Virus record (IMG/VR): IMGVR_UViG_3300002835_000185
Coordinates: 1-62,277 of that record
Length of the DNA: 62,277 nt
Origin: a virus
Strand: one strand, 5' to 3'
Shown here: piece after piece, positions 52,115 through 60,719 of the stretch
Position numbering within the stretch: position 1 is the first letter of the stretch
How the letters are laid out: every line of letters begins with the position of its first letter
Notes under the pieces: model-generated
What the model was told of the DNA's origin: nothing
What the model saw: only the letters and a program-made list of their open reading frames with translations
Databases searched by the model: none
Translations under genes and position numbers: made by a program

Positions 52115-52355
52115 AGTCGCCGCTTCAAATAAATCTGTGGTATCAGAGTAATTTAATTTCCCATTTTATTTTGTTTAATTTTTTCTTTTCTTCTTGCATT
52201 TATAATACTATTTTTAAGCAAAAAAGCAAGCATTAAAATCACTTTTTAGTAATACAAATTACGTAGACAAATTTAATAATACCGACATAAATACAGAATA
52301 AGGAAATTTTATGTTGCAATTTGCTGTTATTAACGGCGACAAAAACAAATGGGTA

Positions 52356-52364
52356 TGATACAAT
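52356..52364 (+). promoter_or_regulatory. TGATACAAT extended -10 box
   Basis: Third identical copy, 50 bp upstream of effector D. Confidence 0.4.
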
Positions 52365-52413
52365 TTTGTAAATATACTTTACTTAAATAGCAGACAATAC
52401 ATTTATAAGCGCA

Positions 52414-55332
52414 ATGAAAAACGTAATTACACAAGACTCAATTACCAGCAAATACAACTCTTTGAATAGCAAGTCAGAAAAATTAAGATTCATGCAAAAA
52501 ATGGTCTACGAAATGGTAGACGAAAACTATGGTGGCAAAATAGAAAATTTTAATATTTTGGAAAAACCTAACCCTGGACACATAATATCTGGCTTTTTTG
52601 AAACTCCGCGTATGGGAGGAAAAAGACTGATAATGGGCTTTGATATTGACAAAGACAAAATTGTCTTAGCACCTCAAAATATAGATGTTTTAAGTCACTC
52701 CGAAGAGAGTGAGACATATTATGTGACAATGAAAATGGCTCTGGAATTTTCAGAAAAAGTTAACTATTTACCCCTAGAATTTTTCAACTTTGCTCAAAAG
52801 CAAATGAATTGCACAAAGGGCTGGTCTTGTAAAGGTCCGAATGGTTTTGCCTGTTTGTCTCAAAACAAGAAAAACTGTAACAATGCTCTTAATCCTGCTC
52901 ACGCAACTTATGCCGGATGGCTTGCAAATCAAATAAACACAGGAGCTAGTTTACATAGTTCACACATGGCAAACGCATCAACGCTTGGCATAACCAAAAC
53001 TACCCCTGCCCCAGCACCTGCCCCAACACCTGCCCCAACACCTGCCCCAACGCCAGCCCCAACACCTGCCCCAACACCTGCCCCAACATCAACTATTGGA
53101 ACAAAAATTAATGCTTTAAAAAGCAAAATTCTTGGGAAAAAGAATCCTAATAAAAACCCAACGAATGGAAAAGGGCTTGTTGATACAAGGAACGAACTGA
53201 TACAAAATGCGGGACAAAAAGCAGTAGAAGATGCTGAAAATAATGTCAAAAAAATACTAGATTCAAATGATACGCAGCCATTTATCAGAGTTGGAGAAAT
53301 CCAGACACTAGAACTTATTTTGGGTTCTGAATTTAAAAATGCTCACCAGCTTGGTAAAACTACTCACAATATTCCAGATTTACTTGACACAAATTATTTG
53401 ACTGCGCGGAGTCGTGTTGAAAAACTTATTAATGGCATACCAACAAATACTTCTGGTACAGATCGACCTATTTCTGCATACTTGGGAAGCAATGATTTAA
53501 ATGGCAAATCTCACCAAGATATAGCCAAGGTCTACGGTTCAATTTCTGTGAAATTGAAAAAAGATGCCGTTAAAGACAGAATGACATTTACTGCAAGCGA
53601 CTCGTTTAGGTCTGGGTATGCAAGCGATGTCACAAATAATGGTAATCCTCCACCACCAGATGCTTCTAGTTTGATCCCTATGACAAGGCATGGGTATAAG
53701 CGAGATAAGCTTTTGTCCCATGTTTCGACTGGGGACGATAAGGATATTTTAGAGAAAGCCGCAAAAGCCAAAAATATTGATGATTTGTCAAGAATTACAG
53801 ACGGTACTTCGGCGGGTGCAGGTAAAAAATATGTTGAAGCCCAGGTTCACGGTGGTGTAAAACCCTCAGATATTGCCGAGATTCATTTTGCACCCAAAAA
53901 TAATACAGATCAGCCAACTCCTGCGATCGCCACATGGGCAAAGAAAAATGGTGTCGACATATTTATCAATGGTAAAAAAGCTGATTTAGACAAAATAATT
54001 AAAGCACCTCCAGCAACAAACCCACACCAAAACATTGCAGACGCGATTAAAAATGGAGACATAGATGCTCTTGGCACGTTCGCCGAAAAACTAGAAAAAG
54101 AGACTGAAGCCTTAGTTACGGCGCATAATAGTAACCCAAATAATGTCAAACTTGCCAGCAAAAACGACACAATTGCATACACTTTGGCTGAGAAGCGTGG
54201 GTTTAACACCAAGCCACAAATTGGTACTGTAGCTGAAATTGATAATATTGCCCAAAATGGCGGAACTTTAACATTCAGGGGGATGGGTTCTCAAAAAAGA
54301 TTTGACACATTTAAAAATGGCGACAATTTTCTAGCTACAGGCGCAGATGGAAACAATATGTATGGAAGTGGTATATATGTCGCTTCCCTTTTTGATCCGT
54401 CTCCAACTGGGAGTAAGGCTCAAGCCGCACACGCAGTGCTTTATGGAAACAAATACTCCAATCCCGGTGCTTTACCCACTGACAGCGCAACCGCAAGAAT
54501 GGTAACGAGCGCAGACTTCAAGTGGGGAGACCATAAAAAGAACAAGCAAGATGTAGTAGAACTTGAGTCGCAACTTCAAAAATGGCTTACACAAAAGGAA
54601 AACGATGCAAAAACGCAATATCCTGCGGGTGCGGCTGGTGCGGCAAATTTTAGTCCACTCACAGAGAGCCAGTTGAAGGCAGACCCAGCGCACTCTTTAC
54701 TATACTATAATGTAAGGGGCAATATCTCTAGTACATTTAACGCTAAGTTAACTGTCACGCCTACAAAAACAAAAATAGCATCATCTCCAACAGGAAATGA
54801 AAGGTACGAAATCGAATTCAACAAAAAACAAAGTAAATCTGCTCAACAATTTTTTAACACCCAAATCAATGGACAGTCTTATGATTTAACCCCACCTAAG
54901 TTCACGATTGAAAAAGTTGGGAATAACAAATATGAGTACACCAGAAGAGATGGCTTAAAAGTAGTTCAAAGCTACAAGAATACTATAGCCGAGGCAAAAA
55001 ATGATCACACTTATATAGAGACAGTTAGGGCGTACAACGAGCATTTGAAAGCTACGTTAGGTAGTTCTCCCTCACCACAAGCTCAAAAAATAATCAATCA
55101 AGCAAGAGAAACTCATGACAGAATTATAGACGTTTTCATAGGTGATATTACCTATAGCAATAAAACATCTGGTAGGCTGGCTCTCATTCAAGGTTATGAT
55201 GGGTTAAGACTAGACGAAAGTTATCAGCCAAACAATTTCGGGCTTGTTTTTAACAGAGGCAAGATGACCGTTCAAAATGATCAGATGGATAACAACAATT
55301 TAGACAAAGAAGCGAGAGGAACTTTGAAATAA
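52414..55332 (+). CDS. Effector D: head module with two putative ART-like domains
   Basis: 972 aa. Head module 1-190 with cysteines at about 133, 139, 147 and 155, then an Ala-Pro-Thr-Pro linker (about 195-228). The middle (about 420-530) contains RHGYKRD and YVEAQVHGGVKPSDI (473-487), similar to the conserved core of DUF3626. The C-terminal part has FRGMG with Arg622, NMYGSGIYVA (about 648-657), and near the end GYDGLRLDESYQPNNFGLVF: the layout of PARP-like ADP-ribosyltransferases (R/H, GxGIY, final beta strand). Catalytic assignment is by motif only. It is intact and followed 47 bases later by a small partner gene. Confidence 0.65.
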   Translation: MKNVITQDSITSKYNSLNSKSEKLRFMQKMVYEMVDENYGGKIENFNILEKPNPGHIISGFFETPRMGGKRLIMGFDIDKDKIVLAPQNIDVLSHSEESETYYVTMKMALEFSEKVNYLPLEFFNFAQKQMNCTKGWSCKGPNGFACLSQNKKNCNNALNPAHATYAGWLANQINTGASLHSSHMANASTLGITKTTPAPAPAPTPAPTPAPTPAPTPAPTPAPTSTIGTKINALKSKILGKKNPNKNPTNGKGLVDTRNELIQNAGQKAVEDAENNVKKILDSNDTQPFIRVGEIQTLELILGSEFKNAHQLGKTTHNIPDLLDTNYLTARSRVEKLINGIPTNTSGTDRPISAYLGSNDLNGKSHQDIAKVYGSISVKLKKDAVKDRMTFTASDSFRSGYASDVTNNGNPPPPDASSLIPMTRHGYKRDKLLSHVSTGDDKDILEKAAKAKNIDDLSRITDGTSAGAGKKYVEAQVHGGVKPSDIAEIHFAPKNNTDQPTPAIATWAKKNGVDIFINGKKADLDKIIKAPPATNPHQNIADAIKNGDIDALGTFAEKLEKETEALVTAHNSNPNNVKLASKNDTIAYTLAEKRGFNTKPQIGTVAEIDNIAQNGGTLTFRGMGSQKRFDTFKNGDNFLATGADGNNMYGSGIYVASLFDPSPTGSKAQAAHAVLYGNKYSNPGALPTDSATARMVTSADFKWGDHKKNKQDVVELESQLQKWLTQKENDAKTQYPAGAAGAANFSPLTESQLKADPAHSLLYYNVRGNISSTFNAKLTVTPTKTKIASSPTGNERYEIEFNKKQSKSAQQFFNTQINGQSYDLTPPKFTIEKVGNNKYEYTRRDGLKVVQSYKNTIAEAKNDHTYIETVRAYNEHLKATLGSSPSPQAQKIINQARETHDRIIDVFIGDITYSNKTSGRLALIQGYDGLRLDESYQPNNFGLVFNRGKMTVQNDQMDNNNLDKEARGTLK

Positions 55333-55379
55333 TCAGACGAGGAACAAATTAGGCAAACAAACAAAAGGAACTTTATAGC

Positions 55380-55730
55380 ATGACCACCGAACTTGGAATT
55401 GACAAAACTTTGTCCAAATTATTTCCACAATGCAGCGGTTCTGCGTGGGAAATGTACATGACAGGGCTAAATGGCGGAAAGAGCCAATACGAATATGAGT
55501 TTTCTAAGGCACTAAAAGATCACACTTACGAAAATCTTAACGAAGACACTAAACAGTATATAGCAAATTGTCAGGAATCTAATAGAATAGCCAAAGAAAA
55601 AGGCATTAACTTGAGAAAGACTGTAGATAAAGATGTTATGGATAGGCAGATTCGTGAAATTTGTAGTGAAGTAACAAAAAATCTACCTGATGCAAGGACA
55701 GAAGACGAGAAGAAAGTTGTTTTTGATTAG
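55380..55730 (+). CDS. Small partner gene of effector D
   Basis: 116 aa acidic helical protein (DKTLSKLFPQCSGSAWEMYM, then SKALKDHTYENLNEDTKQYI, and VTKNLPDARTEDEKKV). Its paralogue at 56347-56724 follows a deleted effector gene. Position right behind the effector and survival beside the deleted copy fit an immunity or chaperone role. No known family recognised. Confidence 0.6.
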   Translation: MTTELGIDKTLSKLFPQCSGSAWEMYMTGLNGGKSQYEYEFSKALKDHTYENLNEDTKQYIANCQESNRIAKEKGINLRKTVDKDVMDRQIREICSEVTKNLPDARTEDEKKVVFD

Positions 55731-55768
55731 ACTTCAGATAATGTTGGCTATTCTGTTTTGCTTTTGTG

Positions 55769-55814
55769 TTATTCAGTAGTTATTATCCTCTATATTATGA
55801 TAACTACTGAATAA
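55769..55814 (+). terminator. Terminator after the effector D unit
   Basis: 15-bp perfect arms TTATTCAGTAGTTAT and its complement around a 16-base loop. Confidence 0.7.
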
Positions 55815-55858
55815 CGCAAAGTTAGGTAGTAAAATAAAAGTAACTAAAAACAAAAAAA

Positions 55859-56122
55859 ATGCAAATAGCAAGCAAAGAAGATTACCCAAACGCTCAATGG
55901 GTAGAAACCCCGTTTAAAATCGGCACTAGAGGCGGCATGGACTTATATTATCTGGGAAAAGACACAGTTGATAGAGATAATTTGGTCGCCACACGCTACA
56001 ACAATAGTGAGCCATTAGAGCCAGTTGATTTAGGTAGTTTATTAAAGTGGTCACAAGAACCAATTACTATTGATAAACAGCACGAAAAACTGCTATCAAT
56101 GAATATTGATCAAGAGATTTAG
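55859..56122 (+). CDS. Unknown 87-aa protein
   Basis: Soluble, acidic; isolated between two strong hairpins, so it is its own transcription unit within the effector block. No family recognised. WVETPFKIGTRGGMDLYYLG is its most distinctive stretch. Confidence 0.5.
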   Translation: MQIASKEDYPNAQWVETPFKIGTRGGMDLYYLGKDTVDRDNLVATRYNNSEPLEPVDLGSLLKWSQEPITIDKQHEKLLSMNIDQEI

Positions 56123-56162
56123 TAATCAATTGGTATAGTAATTACTATACCAATTGATTACT
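56122..56162. terminator. Bidirectional terminator
   Basis: 19-bp perfect arms GTAATCAATTGGTATAGTA and its complement with a 3-base loop, starting at the stop codon of the 55859 gene. Confidence 0.8.
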
Positions 56163-56186
56163 CGTTTAAGTACGTTATAAATTATT

Positions 56187-56345
56187 ATGAAAAACACAAT
56201 TACACACAATACAATTACCAAAAAATATGACTCTTTAGGTAGCGAGTCTGATAATGGGCTTGTTTTTAACAGAAGCAAATTAACTGTTCAAAACGACCAA
56301 ATGGACAACAACAAATTAGATGCTGAAGCGCGAGGAAATTTATAA
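56187..56345 (+). pseudogene. Effector E: miniature internal-deletion remnant
   Basis: A 52-codon ORF made of the first about 20 residues of an effector D-like gene (MKNTITHNTITKKYDSLGSE, compare MKNVITQDSITSKYNSLNSK) joined in frame to the last about 32 residues (NGLVFNRSKLTVQNDQMD ... EARGNL, compare FGLVFNRGKMTVQNDQMD). Some 920 codons are missing between. The partner gene at 56347 follows directly, as in the intact locus. Confidence 0.8.
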
Positions 56346-56346
56346 C

Positions 56347-56724
56347 ATGACCGAAGAACTTTGGATTGATAAAACTTTGTCTAAATTATTGCCACAATGC
56401 GGACTTTCTGCGTGGGAATTATATATGACAAGAATAAACGGTGGGCAGAGTCAATATAATTATCAGTTTTCTAAGGCACTAAAAGACCACACCTACGAAA
56501 ACCTCAACGATGACACCAAACAGTATATAGCTAACTGCCAAGAGTCCAATAGAATCGCCAAAGAAAAGGGGATTGATTTACGATATCCCGCAGATCAATA
56601 TACAATAGATAGACAGATTTCATCAATCTGTGGAGAGGTAACAAAAAATCTGCCTGACGCACGAACAGATAGCGAGAAAAAAATTGTTTTTGCCTGGGGT
56701 TCAGAAAAAGAAGACGAGGATTAA
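56347..56724 (+). CDS. Orphan partner gene, paralogue of 55380-55730
   Basis: The ATG at 56347 (MTEELWIDKTLSKLLPQ, 125 aa) is chosen over an in-frame upstream start that overlaps the effector remnant. Highly similar to the effector D partner in the middle (KALKDHTYENLNDDTKQYI) and different at the C-terminus (WGSEKEDED). It is intact although its effector has been deleted. Confidence 0.6.
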   Translation: MTEELWIDKTLSKLLPQCGLSAWELYMTRINGGQSQYNYQFSKALKDHTYENLNDDTKQYIANCQESNRIAKEKGIDLRYPADQYTIDRQISSICGEVTKNLPDARTDSEKKIVFAWGSEKEDED

Positions 56725-56789
56725 AACAACCAATTATTAATAGAAAAAGTAAATATTACGAATGCATAATACATAAGCCAAACAACAAA

Positions 56790-56921
56790 ATGCGGGTAAT
56801 GAAAAACCACAAACAACAAACAAGATCCTTGAATAAATCAAAATTATCTTTTAGCCAAGTCGGCGGACTAAAAACAAAAGAGTACGACTCGGAGACTCCA
56901 GAAGGTGCAATTACATGATTT
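56790..56921 (+). CDS. Possible 43-codon small ORF
   Basis: ATG 56790 to TGA 56921; basic N-terminus, then KLSFSQVGGLKTKEYDSET. Coding-like composition but no clear ribosome site. It may be the remainder of a larger gene. The rest of 56725-56980 shows nothing else. Confidence 0.25.
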
Positions 56922-56980
56922 CCACCTGTCTGACTATAAGATAACAAATCAAATCTTTATTTTTCTTGTACCCATAATAT

Positions 56981-59900
56981 GTGGGGATTTTTAATATTAT
57001 GCTTATATCTTTAGTCTTTCAAGCTGTTAATAAAGCATCTAGTGAAATTGTTAAAATAGGACAAGATGTTGCTAGGCTTGGCGCAGTTTCCAGTGTTTTA
57101 AGTGCGCCTGGAATGAAACAGGGCTTTGCTGTTTTTGCAGACGGATTTAGTTTGGCATCGCTTGCGGCCACAAAAGCAATGCAAACAATTGAGCAGCAAA
57201 TTGGCAAAGCTCAATCACTACAACAGCAGTTTGTTGGTAATGCGGCCTCTTTGTCCGCTCAAACTGCCAGAAGTTTTGATGAAAGTTATGGGGTTATTGC
57301 AGAGATTAGCAACAAAATAACTGAGATATCAGCACCTTTGCCAGGCGAAACACAAAAATATAAAGATATTGGTAACATCTTACAAGCATCTCTTATTCGT
57401 GGATATGTTGACAAAAAGGGTAACGTTGACTTTGCTGGTTTTGGACAGGCAGTTACAGGATTGTCCACAAACTATGGAGCATTAGCACTCGGCAAGGGGA
57501 TGGGGAGTCAAAATGCCACATTATTCCTGCAAAGAGCGTTAAACGGCTCAAGTTTCGCAGAATTAAACCAGCTAGAATTTGGCGAAAAATCGCCAGAGGT
57601 TATTAATGCGATAAAGAACGAATTAAAGAAAATGGGGTACACAGAGCTTAAATCCATTCAGGGTTTGGCTAAACGCGCATCACTCTTAGAAAGAGCGACA
57701 AAACCATTTATTAGTGATGAATTTATAGAAAAATCATCAAGCACAATTGAGGGGATAACTGAGTCATTTAACACCAAAGTTTTTGACCAAAGAGTCGGGA
57801 TCTTTGGGATGTTCAGGGAGATAAACGACAAAGGAACTGGCATCAAAAACGCGATAGAAGCCTATACAAAATTTTTAGGGGCTGTGATTGGTGACAAGGG
57901 TATTTTCGCCAAGCTTGGCGAATTTGCAAAAACAATAGGTATTGCAATAGACCCTATGCAAATTGCCCATGATATGTTTTTGTTGTTTACTGAGGGTGTT
58001 TTAATCCTAGGAAATGGGATAGAAGCGGCTACAAACAGTTTTAAAAAAAATAGAAACATATTTTCTGCTGTTGGGGCATTTTTTGATACGGTAGCAAATC
58101 AAATTGCGGAAGATTTGGGTGTTTCAAATTTTCATATAAAATTACCAGAACAGCTTGACGGGGTGTTTTCGTTTTTAGGTGATGGTATTTCACAGGCGCA
58201 AATTATAGCAGGTAAAGGGGTAGATTTTGTTCTACCAATACTACAGTCAGGCTTTGCAAATGTGTCTGACTTTTTTGCCGATTTATTTAATAAATTTAAT
58301 AGCGGTGAGATAGAAGTCCCTGATTTTAGCAAGATTGGCGATATATATAATAATTTAAATATCAACAATATTAAGTCGCCAGATTTTAGTGGAATTGCAG
58401 ACATAAACCAAGCGATCCCCCCATTTGTAAATAGAATTATATCTTGGACAGGAAATCAGTTCTCAGGCGTTACTTTACCAGAGATACAAAATGCGGGACA
58501 AAGTGCAGGACAAGGTGCTGGCGATTTATTTGTGAAGTTTTCTGACGGTGCTTCTAAATTTGTGAAATCAACTTTTGACACTATAAACGGCATCAATTGG
58601 GGCGAAATATCCACGATGATAGGCAACGGGATATTAGCTGGTATTACTTATTTTAGAGAATTTACAATGTCTTCAATTCCAGGAATTGTTGACGGGCTTG
58701 TAAAAATAACAGGTGAGATAATTAATGGTTTAGGCACAGCAATTAGCAACATAAAAGATTCTATATTTGCAGACGGCAATTTTGCCGATCTAAATACTAA
58801 GGTCGCCATAGGTTCTTATCAACTTGGTGAATCCATAGGAGCTTGGCTTGGTTCCGGCATATCATATCTCGCTAATTTAAATTGGGGCGGGATTTTAGTT
58901 GGTATTGGAAACACCGCAATTATCCTTGGTGGACTATTTATAGCTGCTGTAAATGCAGTTTGCAGCGTAATAGGCGGAATGCTAGTTGGATTCGAGAAAG
59001 AAGTGAAGCGTGGTATTCAGAAGTCAATTAGCTCGTTTATTTCAGAATTTAATGCTGGATTTACAGGAATATTCCAAAGCGTTAGTGAAATGGCGACCTC
59101 TGTATGGGATACGATAACAAAATGGACACAATCCACCATAACTCGGATTACAAACGAAATAACCTATGGTATCAAAAGTAGCCTACACTCTTTGTCGCAA
59201 GCGTGGAATGATATTACATCTTATATTGTTGATTTACTAAAAAAGACTGTTTCTGCCACTAAAAATACTATTGGCAGTATTTTTAGTGGTGTGATGAACA
59301 AAATAAATAACATCAACATCCCTGTTGTCAATAAAACCCCAGCCGAAATTTTGCAAAAAACTGGGCAAATACTACAAAAAAACCCGCCAGCGCAAGCAAT
59401 TGAAGCGATAAAAGAAAATGTATTAATCCCAGTATGGGAATCGCCAGTAATAAAAAAAATAACAGGCAGATACATGGGGAACATACCAGAAGGGTATGTT
59501 CCCAACGCAGCAAATGGTCTAATGTCGGCAATAAATGAAGAAAGGCTAAATATGCCACTTGGGGCTAATATTGTCGTTGCAAACAACAAGGAGTTTATAT
59601 TAGCACCAACAAATAAAAAATTCTCAGGTTCGCCAACACAATCAAATGAGTTGAAAAATACACCAAGAATAGGCGACTTTGCTGTTAACATAAATAATCT
59701 AATTTTAAACTCACAGGCAGTAAATAGAGTTGCTGAAAGACACGGTGCTGATGCAAGCAAAAACTTCTCTACCGTAAGTAAGTTTACAACGAATCAACAA
59801 ATAAACAAGAAAGTAACAGATACAAGCATGAATGGGTTAGATTTAACTAAAGAAATGATGAATATACCAATGGGAGCAAATATAGCCGCTGCAAGCAACA

Positions 59901-60103
59901 GAGATTTTGTAATTCAATCGACACAAAAAACGCCAGACAGCATCAAAACACCATCAAATAACGCCCCAAAAATAGAGAATATTATTATCAATATAAATGG
60001 TGTTGGTAGGAACGCCGTAAACATTGCCGAGGAGGTCGCAGACCTTGTTATAGGGATGCTTGAAGGACGGATTGAATCAGAATATTCAGCCAATATAAGC
60101 TAA
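56981..60103 (+). CDS. Tail tape measure protein
   Basis: 1040 aa from a GTG at 56981 (an ATG at 56999 is equally possible). It sets tail length and occupies the tube. Features: helical N-terminus (VNKASSEIVKIGQDVARLG, IEQQIGKAQSLQQQFVGN), hydrophobic glycine-rich middle segments (for example about 640-675), and a C-terminal region with two related blocks (MPLGANIVVANNKEFIL and IPMGANIAAASNRDFVI). Length predicts a tail of very roughly 150 nm by the usual 1.5 angstrom per residue rule. It is separated from the chaperone by the effector block, an unusual gap. Confidence 0.85.
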   Translation: MGIFNIMLISLVFQAVNKASSEIVKIGQDVARLGAVSSVLSAPGMKQGFAVFADGFSLASLAATKAMQTIEQQIGKAQSLQQQFVGNAASLSAQTARSFDESYGVIAEISNKITEISAPLPGETQKYKDIGNILQASLIRGYVDKKGNVDFAGFGQAVTGLSTNYGALALGKGMGSQNATLFLQRALNGSSFAELNQLEFGEKSPEVINAIKNELKKMGYTELKSIQGLAKRASLLERATKPFISDEFIEKSSSTIEGITESFNTKVFDQRVGIFGMFREINDKGTGIKNAIEAYTKFLGAVIGDKGIFAKLGEFAKTIGIAIDPMQIAHDMFLLFTEGVLILGNGIEAATNSFKKNRNIFSAVGAFFDTVANQIAEDLGVSNFHIKLPEQLDGVFSFLGDGISQAQIIAGKGVDFVLPILQSGFANVSDFFADLFNKFNSGEIEVPDFSKIGDIYNNLNINNIKSPDFSGIADINQAIPPFVNRIISWTGNQFSGVTLPEIQNAGQSAGQGAGDLFVKFSDGASKFVKSTFDTINGINWGEISTMIGNGILAGITYFREFTMSSIPGIVDGLVKITGEIINGLGTAISNIKDSIFADGNFADLNTKVAIGSYQLGESIGAWLGSGISYLANLNWGGILVGIGNTAIILGGLFIAAVNAVCSVIGGMLVGFEKEVKRGIQKSISSFISEFNAGFTGIFQSVSEMATSVWDTITKWTQSTITRITNEITYGIKSSLHSLSQAWNDITSYIVDLLKKTVSATKNTIGSIFSGVMNKINNINIPVVNKTPAEILQKTGQILQKNPPAQAIEAIKENVLIPVWESPVIKKITGRYMGNIPEGYVPNAANGLMSAINEERLNMPLGANIVVANNKEFILAPTNKKFSGSPTQSNELKNTPRIGDFAVNINNLILNSQAVNRVAERHGADASKNFSTVSKFTTNQQINKKVTDTSMNGLDLTKEMMNIPMGANIAAASNRDFVIQSTQKTPDSIKTPSNNAPKIENIIININGVGRNAVNIAEEVADLVIGMLEGRIESEYSANIS

Positions 60104-60130
60104 TGTATTAATATCACCAAACACAAAAAT

Positions 60131-60405
60131 ATGGAAATCAAAAAACTATCTTTAGTTTCACCACTGATGCCCAATCTATGCACTACGCTTTCTGGTTTCA
60201 AAAAAACTACGGAAGAAGTCCGACATGGGCGGACGCTATGAATCATTGCACTCAAGAAACAAAAGTAAAGTTTGCCAAATATTTATCAAAATTAGGAGTT
60301 GATATCAATTCAAAAAACTTAACAGGAGATTTAAAATGCAAAAGAGAAGTTGAATTTAGGCTAAATCCCAAAAAGACAATAGAAAAACTGAACAACTTAA
60401 TCTAA
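60131..60405 (+). CDS. Unknown small protein, probable frameshift near the start
   Basis: The visible ATG at 60178 gives 75 aa, but the frame is open upstream and reads KTIFSFTTDAQSMHYAFWF. An ATG at 60131 precedes an A6 run; one more A would join it in frame as MEIKKTIFSFTTDAQS. The product would be about 91 aa, with GRSPTWADAMNHC and a basic end. Function unknown. Confidence 0.45.
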
Positions 60406-60420
60406 AAATAAACACAAAAA

Positions 60421-60705
60421 ATGAAAGAACCAACTTTAAACGAATTAACGTCAAATATTCTTACATCGCTCCCACAATCTGTTACCACAGAAGAGCTAGA
60501 GGGGGTTGCAGAAAAATGGGGAATTAACTCTGTTGAAGAGTTTATGAATTCCATGAAACAAAGTTTGCGCGATTCTGGCACTTCTGAAGAGGCGATCGCA
60601 AAAATAGAAGGTACATTCAATCCTAGAGTAAGTGGATGCTACAGAGAATATCTTCGCAAAAGAATAACAGACGCTTCTAATGGAGTGAAATCTATCATTA
60701 ATTAA
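60421..60705 (+). CDS. Unknown 94-aa helical protein
   Basis: Acidic N-terminal half (VTTEELEGVAEKWGINSVEEF) and basic C-terminus (CYREYLRKRITDAS). No family recognised. Follows the 60131 gene by 15 bases, probably the same transcript as the tape measure. Confidence 0.5.
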   Translation: MKEPTLNELTSNILTSLPQSVTTEELEGVAEKWGINSVEEFMNSMKQSLRDSGTSEEAIAKIEGTFNPRVSGCYREYLRKRITDASNGVKSIIN

Positions 60706-60719
60706 TTGATTAGCACTCG

